64,000 nucleotides of DNA, taken from NCBI RefSeq assembly GCF_015752315.1, contig NZ_JADOVJ010000001.1, positions 5,572,501-5,636,500 on the forward strand, in the 5' to 3' direction. Shown here piece by piece: positions 34,397 through 41,024 of the stretch (positions are counted from its first letter, which is position 1; every line of letters starts with the position of its first letter). This stretch comes from Nocardioides luteus. Its GTDB lineage: Bacteria; Actinomycetota; Actinomycetes; Propionibacteriales; Nocardioidaceae. Made by a program: the position numbers and the translations under genes. The notes below the pieces were generated by a model, which searched no databases, was not told where the DNA came from, and saw nothing but the letters and a program-made list of their open reading frames with translations.

Positions 34397-34689
34397 CCGC
34401 AGAAGGCTACCCGCTCCGGCGACGGGGCCGAATCCCGGTGCTCGAGCTTCTCGGGACCGCTGTCCGTGACCGTCTCACCGACCCCCAATGTGAGGACAAT
34501 CGTCCCGCTCCCTAGTGAGTCGGAGCCGCTGAGACGCTATTGTCAGCGACCAGATGTATCACGGCTTGGGGCCCGGGCCTCCTTGGAGCCGTGACAGCAA
34601 CTATGACCACCACGATGACGCGTCCGCGTGTCGTCTGGCCCCCCATCGGCTCGCCGCCGAACCGGAGGCCGCCGGTCGAGGAGGGGACT
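34397..34689. promoter_or_regulatory. Divergent promoter region of femX and the sigma-subtilase-CHAT operon
   Basis: A 293-bp gene-free stretch. It contains the small palindrome GGACAATCGTCC (34494-34505) and a related TATTGTCAGCG (near 34539), candidate operator or ECF promoter parts. An in-frame open leader upstream of the sigma gene exists from 34540 but lacks a ribosome site. Confidence 0.4.
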
Positions 34690-35289
34690 GTGACACGGGT
34701 ACGACGCGGGATCGGTCATGCCGACGCACCCGCGACCGTGTGGTCCCGGGCGACGGCCGACTTCGACCGCTGGCTCAGCGGTGACTCCGCCGCCCTCGAC
34801 GAGCTGGTCGCGACGATGACCCCGATCCTGTGGCAGGTCGCGCGCTCCTACCGGCTCACCCAGGAGCAGGCCGAGGACGTCGTCCAGACGACCTGGCTCA
34901 CCTTCGTACGCAAGCACTCCTCGATCCTCGACACCGCCGCCGTCGGTGCCTGGCTCACCCTGACCACGCGCCGCGAGGCCTGGCGGGTCGCGAAGCGGTC
35001 CGGGCGTGACGTACCTGTGGAGGACGAGGCGCTCGAGTCCCGCGTCCCGACCCAGCGCTCGGCCGAGTCCCTGGTCGTCGAGGGCGACCGCAACTCGCTC
35101 ATCTGGGCGGCCGTGGAGGGCTTGCCCGAGCGGTGTCGCCGGTTGCTGCGCGTGGTCGCCTTCTCCGACCGGCCGGACTACGCCGGTCTGGCCGAAGAGC
35201 TCGAGATGCCCATCGGCAGCATCGGCCCCACCCGCGGCCGCTGTCTCGGGAAGCTGCGGGACGCACTGCGCGAAGAGGGGGTGTCGTGA
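34690..35289 (+). CDS. ECF-type RNA polymerase sigma factor
   Basis: This 199-aa sigma-70 family factor has region 2 (about 25-90), with YRLTQEQAEDVVQTTWLTF as the -10/core-binding segment. Region 4 (about 130-190) has LPERCRRLLRVVAF and an HTH with GLAEELEMPIGSIGPTRGRCL. There is no region 1.1 or 3. Start GTG 34690 is preceded by GAGGAGGGG. It heads a four-gene operon with a small partner, a subtilase and a CHAT protease. No classical zinc anti-sigma gene is adjacent. It likely drives the operon and distant targets. Confidence 0.92.
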   Translation: MTRVRRGIGHADAPATVWSRATADFDRWLSGDSAALDELVATMTPILWQVARSYRLTQEQAEDVVQTTWLTFVRKHSSILDTAAVGAWLTLTTRREAWRVAKRSGRDVPVEDEALESRVPTQRSAESLVVEGDRNSLIWAAVEGLPERCRRLLRVVAFSDRPDYAGLAEELEMPIGSIGPTRGRCLGKLRDALREEGVS

Positions 35290-35795
35290 TGGGTCGCTCG
35301 GAGGAGCCCACACGCGAGGAGCTGTTGGGTCTGGTTCGACAGGCGTACGTCGCCGGTGATCCCGTCCCGGGCGGCCTGATCTCCCGGATGCAGGCGGCCG
35401 CCGCCGGCGCCGCCGAGGAGTCCGGTCTCGGGCTCGATCTGGAGCTGATGCTCCTGGTGGAGTCGTCGTCCGAGGCCGCCGGGGTGCGCTCCACGGCCCC
35501 CGCGTCCGCCCGCTCCGCCTACACCCTGCGCTTCGCGCAGTCCGGAGTCGACGTTCTCGTCCGTGTCGCCTCCGACACCGACACCACGGCCCGCCTCGAC
35601 GGCTGGGTCGTCCCCGGTTCACCCATGACCGTCCGCGCCATCCGCGCCGACGAAGTCCGTACGCCGATCGTCGCTGTCACCCTCGGCGCCTCGGGCCGCT
35701 TCGAGCTCACCTCGCTGCCTGCCGGGCTCATCCGGCTCCGCTTCGAGCCCGCCGACGGCTCCGCCGCCTTCCTGACCCCCACGTTCGAGATCTGA
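35289..35795 (+). CDS. Uncharacterised 168-aa partner of the sigma factor/CHAT operon
   Basis: I recognise no established enzymatic family. The N-terminal third is helical (TREELLGLVRQAYVAGD...). The second half is beta-rich and resembles an Ig or carboxypeptidase-regulatory-like sandwich (VDVLVRVASDTD..., FELTSLPAGLIRLRFEP). No membrane segment, signal peptide or HxxxCxxC zinc anti-sigma motif is seen. ATG 35289 shares its first base with the sigma factor stop codon (an alternative GTG is at 35286), and GAGGGGG lies upstream. The coupling suggests a stoichiometric partner of the sigma factor. It may be a non-classical anti-sigma or protease substrate, which is inference. Confidence 0.8.
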   Translation: MGRSEEPTREELLGLVRQAYVAGDPVPGGLISRMQAAAAGAAEESGLGLDLELMLLVESSSEAAGVRSTAPASARSAYTLRFAQSGVDVLVRVASDTDTTARLDGWVVPGSPMTVRAIRADEVRTPIVAVTLGASGRFELTSLPAGLIRLRFEPADGSAAFLTPTFEI

Positions 35796-35808
35796 TCCAG
35801 GAGACAAC

Positions 35809-37317
35809 ATGGTCCAGCGCCCCACAAGGCGAGCAGTCAACCGTCGAGTGCTCGACCCCAGATCGGCGGTGACTGTCGGTGATTCCACGATCAAGGGCGG
35901 CACGATCTACGCGGGAGATCGACTGCTGATCGCTGAACTCGACGGTTACGACGACCGGATGGAATGCCTTACCGAGCAGGCCACGTCGTTGGGGTGGACG
36001 GTAGTGCGAGAGGAGTTGACCCCGGGCCTGAGTGTGGTACTGGTCGGGGGAGCCGAAAGCGTTGTTTCTTCCCCTCCGGATGCGTGGGTCCTGCTCCAGC
36101 ATGCGCGCGCTGCGCATGGCAAGGACTTGCCGGGGGTGGCGCTCGACCACATGATCCCGGCGCCGGGAATCCAGGGGAACCCGGTCGAGATCTCGCATCC
36201 TGTCGAAATCTCGCACCCCGTGGAGATCTCTCACCCGGTCGAGATCTCTCACCCGGTGGAGATCTCCCACCCGGCTTCCACCTATGGGATCCCTGGTGCC
36301 GGGGGGCGTCAGCCGGTGGCGATCCTGGGAGACGCGCCCCGGCGCAGAGACAAGGTTCCTGGCCGACGCCCCGTCGTGGCGATCCTTGATACCGGCGTCG
36401 GTTCCCACCCGTGGCTCGATGACGTTGTTGAGCACGAAGTTCGGGATGTCGACGGGCGCCGGATCGGATACGCAAGGGAGCGAGACTACGCGCCGGGCGA
36501 CGACGCACCGAAGGACATCGACGGGCTACTCAACAGGCTCGAGGGCCACGGCACGTTCATCGCGGGGATCGTTCGCCAGGTCTGTCCAGACGCGGAGATC
36601 CTTTCGTGGCGCAGCGTGCCGCTTGAGGGTGCCGTGCGCGAGAGCGACTGGATCACGTCGATATACCAGATCGCCGGCCTTGTTCGCCGCGCGGTTGAAG
36701 ATGCAGAGGCTGGTCGGACGGCATCCAAGGGTCATCTCATCGACGTTCTCAATCTGTCGATGGGCTACTACCACGAGAACGATGCGGACCGTCTGTTCGA
36801 CTCCGTGCTCAAGCCTGTGATCGACGAGCTCGGATCGCTCGGCGTGGCTGTCGTGTGTTCTGTCGGAAATGATGCGAGTCGACGACCGAGCTTCCCGGCC
36901 GCCTTCGCGCCATGGCGCGGAACGCATGCTGACCCGGACGTCGTCCCGGTCGTTTCTGTTGGGGCGCTGAATCCGGATCAGAAGACTGCCGCTTACTTCT
37001 CCAACATGGGGCCGTGGGTCCGCGCGTGGGCGCCCGGCGGAGCGGTCGTGAGCACGATGCCGCCGATCGACGGAAGCCTGCAGCCGATGGCCGAGGACGT
37101 CGCAGACGGTATCCGGCGCGCATGTATTGATCCCGACGACTTCACCGGTCAGTTCGCGGTCTGGAGTGGTACGTCGTTTGCCGCGCCATGGATGGCGGCA
37201 CGGATCGCCGACGGGATCGGAGCCGCCATAGAGACTGGTGGGGCGGATGACCGTCGTGTGGCTCGTGTCAAGCGTGGCTGGGAAGTTGTCAGTGGCCTGA
37301 CATCGATTGTCCAATGA
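35809..37317 (+). CDS. Cytoplasmic S8 subtilisin-like serine protease
   Basis: This 502-aa subtilase has an intact catalytic triad: Asp194 in AILDTGVGSHPW, His247 in EGHGTFIAGIV, and Ser456 in WSGTSFAAPWMAARIA. The oxyanion Asn354 is in SVGND. It has no signal peptide or membrane helix, unlike most subtilases, so it should act inside the cell. An N-terminal 120-residue domain of unknown type is joined to the protease by five perfect PVEISH repeats (125-154). The ribosome site AGGAGA lies five bases before ATG 35809. The CHAT gene follows within five bases. Third-position use is visibly less GC-biased than in the sigma gene. Confidence 0.93.
   Translation: MVQRPTRRAVNRRVLDPRSAVTVGDSTIKGGTIYAGDRLLIAELDGYDDRMECLTEQATSLGWTVVREELTPGLSVVLVGGAESVVSSPPDAWVLLQHARAAHGKDLPGVALDHMIPAPGIQGNPVEISHPVEISHPVEISHPVEISHPVEISHPASTYGIPGAGGRQPVAILGDAPRRRDKVPGRRPVVAILDTGVGSHPWLDDVVEHEVRDVDGRRIGYARERDYAPGDDAPKDIDGLLNRLEGHGTFIAGIVRQVCPDAEILSWRSVPLEGAVRESDWITSIYQIAGLVRRAVEDAEAGRTASKGHLIDVLNLSMGYYHENDADRLFDSVLKPVIDELGSLGVAVVCSVGNDASRRPSFPAAFAPWRGTHADPDVVPVVSVGALNPDQKTAAYFSNMGPWVRAWAPGGAVVSTMPPIDGSLQPMAEDVADGIRRACIDPDDFTGQFAVWSGTSFAAPWMAARIADGIGAAIETGGADDRRVARVKRGWEVVSGLTSIVQ
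36181..36270 (+). repeat. Five in-frame 18-bp repeats encoding PVEISH
   Basis: Five consecutive 18-bp units encode identical hexapeptides at residues 125-154 of the subtilase. The units use different synonymous codons (for example TCG, TCT and TCC for Ser; GTC and GTG for Val), so the peptide is conserved better than the DNA. Confidence 0.93.
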
Positions 37318-37321
37318 ACCG

Positions 37322-39754
37322 ATGGATAGCGCCGCCGAACTCCATGAGCGTGGGCTGACCGCGCTCAACAAGCGACGCTACGACCAAGCGGAGAAGACCC
37401 TGGCGCTGGCAGCGATGGAAGCCGAAAAATCGGGCGACCAGCTGCGTCGTGCCCGCATTGCGACGACGCAGGCATACCTTGTCTACGAGACGGGCGACCC
37501 CGATGGCGCGTTGAGTCGTATCACCGAGTTGCTCGGCGAGCGATGGCTCACTGAGGAAGCCGAAGGCGTCATCCATTGCCAACACGCGATGTTGCTTCTT
37601 CGGCGGGGCCACACGGCGGATGCGCTGGCGGCGTTTGACCGTGGGATCGGGCGACTGAATGGTCCGGTGGACCTTGCCACGGCGCTGGTTAACCGCGGCG
37701 GGGTCTACCTGGCGCAACTTCGCCCGAGGGAGGCTGCCCAAGACTTCGAACAGGCGCTTGGCTTATGGCCTGAGGGGCATGAGGATCAGCGTGCGATGAC
37801 CCTTCATAACCTGGGCTACGCCCAGTACGTCGCCGGCGACCTGATCGCGGCACTGGGGTCGATGGATCAAGCTGCTCCGCGAATGAGGGAAATGTCGCCA
37901 GCAATGGCCGCGACAGTCGATCAAGATCGTGCCGAGGTGCTTGTCGCGGCCGGCCTTCGGGTTCAGGGACAGCAGTCGTTGAGCGCGGCAGCGGCGGCCT
38001 TCGGCGAGCTCGGCCTCACACAGCGCCAGGCGGAGGCGGAGCTCGCTCTGGCTTCCCACTTGACGGTGACAGATCCTGACGAAGCGGATCGCGTGGCTCG
38101 CTCGGCGTTGGATGGGTTTGAGGAGGTACGAGCGTCGGGGCTGGCCTTGCGGGCGCGAGCCGTCGCGTTCGAGGCGGCGGTAACAGCGGGCGCGAATCCG
38201 AGCGACGACGGTGAGGCGCTGGCCGGCCCGCTAGAGGAACAGGGCTTGAGCTGGCCTGCTCTCCGAGTGCGCATAAAGGCGCGGCTTGCGCGCATTCGAT
38301 CGGCGGAGAGCGCCGGTCTACCGACAAGACCGGCGAGTGGGAGGGTCATCGGACCGGTTCCGCCGGAGGCGCCCATCGACATCCGTCTCTTGGAGCGAGA
38401 GCTCCGAGCGGAGTTGGCGGTGGCCGCAGGCCGTGCGTTAGCCGGACTGCGTGAGCTACGTGCGGGACTGGACGACTTCCATCTGTGGCAGAGCTCGTTC
38501 GGAAGCCTTGATCTGCAGACCAACGTTGCCGGGCACGGACGGATCCTTGCCCGGCGAGGGTTGGAGCTGGCAGTCGACTCTGGCGAGGCAGACGTGCTCT
38601 TCGAATGGTCGGAGCGTGCGCGGATGCTGGCGTCCCGCGTCCAGTCGGTACGCCCGCCGTCGGATCCGGCGCTGGCCGAGATGCTGACTGAGCTGCGCGG
38701 CGGGGTAGGTCCTGAGCGGGAAACGCAGCTCAGGCAAGAGATTCGCGAGCGTGCCTGGCAGGTCAAGGGCTCGGGTCAGGTGGCCGATCCAATTTTGTTG
38801 GGTGACCTGCAAGAACGCCTCGATAAGTCTGCGCTTGTCGCGTATGTGGTTGCAGGGGAGCGCGTCGTAGCTCTCGTCGTGACGGCCGATTCCGTGAATC
38901 GGGTCGACCTCGGTGACAGCGGCACGCTCCGGTCAACCTTGGGCGGTCTTCTACCTGACTTGGACGTCGCGGCGACGGACCTGCCGGGGCCACTTGGTGC
39001 TGCGGTGCGCGGTGATCTTGTGGACCGCCTGGCACAGCTTTCGAAGATCCTGGTCGTCCCCCTTCTCGACTACATCGGTGACAGACCAATCGTCCTCACT
39101 CCGTCGGCGATCTTGGCGCCCGTGCCTTGGACCTTGCTGACGGGACTCGTCGGCAGGTCAGTCACGGTGGCACAGAGCGCCACCACTTGGTTGGCCCGCA
39201 GCGCCACGCCTATTCGCCTGGACTCGGCTGGATTCGTTGCCGGTCCCCGCGTGATGAGGGCTTCGGACGAAGTTGCGGCAGGCGCTGCCTCGTGGCCCGG
39301 CGCCCGGTGCCTAACCGGTGACGAAGCGTCGGCTGAGGCGGTGGCCAGCCTCGCTCAAGAGGTCGACGTACTGCACATTGCGGCCCATGGGCGTCATTCG
39401 GCCGAGAACCCCCTCTTCTCGGGAGTCGAGCTCGCCGACGGCGCTTGGCACGGCTACGACATCGATCTTCTTGCTACAGTCCCCGACGTGGTCCTGCTGT
39501 CGGCCTGCGAGGTCGGGCGGTCGAATGTCCGGTGGGGCGAAGAGTTGATCGGGCTCGTCGGTGCCTGGCTCCACGCCGGCACGCGAGTGGTTATCGCCTC
39601 GCCGGCTGTCGTGGCGGACGAGGTCGCGCACAAGGTCTTCCTGGACCTCCATGCTGGGCTCGCCAAGGGTTTGGCCCCTGCGGAGGCGCTCGCTGGTGCC
39701 ATTCGCCCGGCGGACACCGACTCCGCTCCGGCGCCGTTCGTCTGCTTCTCGTAG
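37322..39754 (+). CDS. TPR-CHAT domain protease (caspase/separase-like)
   Basis: This 810-aa protein has N-terminal tetratricopeptide repeats (about 4-270; first unit AAELHERGLTALNKRRYDQAEKTL) and a helical middle. The C-terminal CHAT peptidase domain (about 560-810) has the clan CD dyad: His689 in HIAAHGRHS and Cys729 in LLSACEVG. Relatives include the TPR-CHAT protease of type III-E CRISPR and many predicted bacterial death or conflict effectors. It lacks signal and membrane segments. ATG 37322 is five bases after the subtilase stop; an in-frame TTG at 37307 would overlap it. Composition resembles the subtilase more than the surrounding genes. Confidence 0.93.
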   Translation: MDSAAELHERGLTALNKRRYDQAEKTLALAAMEAEKSGDQLRRARIATTQAYLVYETGDPDGALSRITELLGERWLTEEAEGVIHCQHAMLLLRRGHTADALAAFDRGIGRLNGPVDLATALVNRGGVYLAQLRPREAAQDFEQALGLWPEGHEDQRAMTLHNLGYAQYVAGDLIAALGSMDQAAPRMREMSPAMAATVDQDRAEVLVAAGLRVQGQQSLSAAAAAFGELGLTQRQAEAELALASHLTVTDPDEADRVARSALDGFEEVRASGLALRARAVAFEAAVTAGANPSDDGEALAGPLEEQGLSWPALRVRIKARLARIRSAESAGLPTRPASGRVIGPVPPEAPIDIRLLERELRAELAVAAGRALAGLRELRAGLDDFHLWQSSFGSLDLQTNVAGHGRILARRGLELAVDSGEADVLFEWSERARMLASRVQSVRPPSDPALAEMLTELRGGVGPERETQLRQEIRERAWQVKGSGQVADPILLGDLQERLDKSALVAYVVAGERVVALVVTADSVNRVDLGDSGTLRSTLGGLLPDLDVAATDLPGPLGAAVRGDLVDRLAQLSKILVVPLLDYIGDRPIVLTPSAILAPVPWTLLTGLVGRSVTVAQSATTWLARSATPIRLDSAGFVAGPRVMRASDEVAAGAASWPGARCLTGDEASAEAVASLAQEVDVLHIAAHGRHSAENPLFSGVELADGAWHGYDIDLLATVPDVVLLSACEVGRSNVRWGEELIGLVGAWLHAGTRVVIASPAVVADEVAHKVFLDLHAGLAKGLAPAEALAGAIRPADTDSAPAPFVCFS

Positions 39755-39772
39755 GACCGGGCATCGACGCAG

Positions 39773-39802
39773 ATGGGTGAGAACCCGAAAGTCCTCACCC
39801 AT
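39773..39802. terminator. Hairpin after the CHAT gene
   Basis: Nine-base arms at 39773-39781 and 39794-39802 with a 12-base loop lie between the CHAT stop and the convergent small gene. There is no T-tract, so termination is only likely by position. Confidence 0.4.
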
Positions 39803-39812
39803 CGAACCGCGT

Positions 39813-39920
39813 CTAATTGGGGACATTGTGCGGCGCCGCGAATGCGTAGATCGCCAGCGCGGTCGTTACAGCTGTCGTGGCCGCGAGGTAGGCGCGGGAC
39901 TTCATACCGTTCATCGACAT
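39813..39920 (-). CDS. Small hydrophobic peptide (35 aa), possible secreted peptide precursor
   Basis: This 35-aa open frame begins MSMNGMKSRAYLAATT. It has a basic start (KSR), a hydrophobic helix (about 10-28) and a short polar end APHNVPN. Its Shine-Dalgarno sequence is the best in this area: AGGAGGA exactly six bases before ATG 39920. An Ala-rich AFA/A cleavage-like site precedes the last seven residues. It could therefore be a tiny membrane protein or a signal-peptide-like precursor of a short peptide. It follows the DUF5317 gene on the same strand by 44 bp. No family is recognised. Confidence 0.6.
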   Translation of the reverse strand: MSMNGMKSRAYLAATTAVTTALAIYAFAAPHNVPN

Positions 39921-39964
39921 CGGTGTTCCTCCTCTCGTGGGGTAGAGGTTGAGGACTGGCGCGG

Positions 39965-40444
39965 CTACGCCGATGGTTGGACGGAGCCGTTCGGCTGGGT
40001 GGCGTTGTCAGAAAGGCCCTGCGTGCTGGGGCGGTAACAGGCGACGACCAGCAGCACTAGGCCAGGAATCAGAAGTAGGTCGCCGACACTGAGGACCTTC
40101 ATCAGCACAGGGATGGGGATGAGGTCGGAGAGCGGGATCCAGAGACGTGAGACGTCGTCCAGGCGGATGTATCCGGGGTCGTCGGTCGCCAGCTCAGTGC
40201 TGGAGTAGCCGGCGGCGCGTGCGCCCGAAACGCTGTACGGCATCGCACCGAGGACGGCGATCGGCAGCGAATTGGATGCAGTTCCGAGCGGGATGAGCGA
40301 CAGCGCCCACCGGCCTGAGCGACGAGACCAGAGCGAGCGATTCAGCCAGCAGAAGGCGATCGCGATGACCACAACCAGGACCGCATAGACCCGACGCTCA
40401 ACGCTCTCTTTGACCTGATCTGGCCATAACCCCTCGACGTGCAT
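39965..40444 (-). CDS. DUF5317-like membrane protein, apparently frameshifted at its 5' end
   Basis: The 159-aa frame has three to four membrane helices and the pattern of DUF5317 (NxLPIAVLGAMPYSVSGARAAG, then ISLSDLIPIPVLMKVLSVGDLLL-like spacing). Its ATG at 40444 has no ribosome site, and the frame continues upstream for about 35 hydrophobic codons without a start codon. A different frame beginning at ATG 40584 supplies MPGPGMLTLMV, which would join naturally if one base were restored near 40545-40552. The full gene would then be about 205 aa, near the family's usual size. It may be a pseudogene, programmed frameshift or sequence error. Confidence 0.7.
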   Translation of the reverse strand: MHVEGLWPDQVKESVERRVYAVLVVVIAIAFCWLNRSLWSRRSGRWALSLIPLGTASNSLPIAVLGAMPYSVSGARAAGYSSTELATDDPGYIRLDDVSRLWIPLSDLIPIPVLMKVLSVGDLLLIPGLVLLVVACYRPSTQGLSDNATQPNGSVQPSA

Positions 40445-40810
40445 GAACTGCAGCGCGGCGACGAGAGCGATCAGCCACTTCCCGCGCAGGCTCGTCAGAG
40501 AGGTCGCGACGTTCGGGCGGGCGACGATGATGAGGCCGATGACCGCGGAAGCACCATCAGCGTGAGCATTCCTGGGCCCGGCATGCGAAGGAGCGTAGTG
40601 GCGCCGTATCGCGTCCGTAAGGGGAACGAGGCAACTCGTTCCGGGCCGTACGGCGTGCTGAGCCGGCTCGATGGAAGTCCGAAAGAAAATACTGAAGACC
40701 GTGTATCAAGCGGTTCGCCGCGTACTCCTTGGGGCTGTCCGGACCGAGATTCGGGGGAATTCGGTTCGGACGCTGGCGCCGCCGCCTTGGGGGAGGCAGG
40801 CGGTTTCGGG
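40445..40810 (-). other. 5' part of the frameshifted DUF5317 gene and upstream region
   Basis: 40445-40584 holds the out-of-frame N-terminal codons described for the DUF5317 gene. 40585-40810 shows no convincing coding sequence. Base composition is lower in GC than the flanking core genes. Confidence 0.55.
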
Positions 40811-40858
40811 GCCGCAGCGCGGGTTGGGCACTAGGGGGATGCCCAACCCGCGTGCGGC
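40811..40858. repeat. Long inverted repeat (about 18-bp arms)
   Basis: Arms at about 40811-40829 and 40841-40858 (CGCGGGTTGGGC and its complement, extended by GCCGC/GCGGC with one bulged base) surround an 11-base centre. It could be a terminator or the scar of a mobile element. A palindrome copy follows directly. Confidence 0.6.
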
Positions 40859-40861
40859 TTG

Positions 40862-40884
40862 GGGGTCTCGACAAGCTCGACCAC
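40862..40884. repeat. Outlying copy of the 23-bp palindrome
   Basis: This near-canonical copy (one arm base changed) is the only member seen outside the 4.8-12 kb region. Confidence 0.75.
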
Positions 40885-40916
40885 CGACGCTGAGGCGGCC
40901 GGAAACGCGGACGTGG

Positions 40917-40957
40917 GCCGGGCGGGGCGGTGAGGGGACATGACTGCCCCGCCCGGC
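40917..40957 (-). terminator. Hairpin downstream of the acyltransferase gene
   Basis: Twelve-base GC-rich arms (40917-40928 and 40946-40957) with a 17-base loop lie about 70 bp beyond the leftward acyltransferase stop codon. Confidence 0.5.
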
Positions 40958-41024
40958 AACCTTCAATTCTTCCGCTCCGACACCGCCAGGGCAATGGTCG
41001 GCGAGCGCAGAACTGATATGTGTT

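Noticed and set aside
34690..39754. Type III-E CRISPR (Craspase) locus
   Set aside because: The TPR-CHAT and sigma genes recall it, but there is no gRAMP/Cas7-11 effector, no repeats and no Cas1 or Cas2 nearby.
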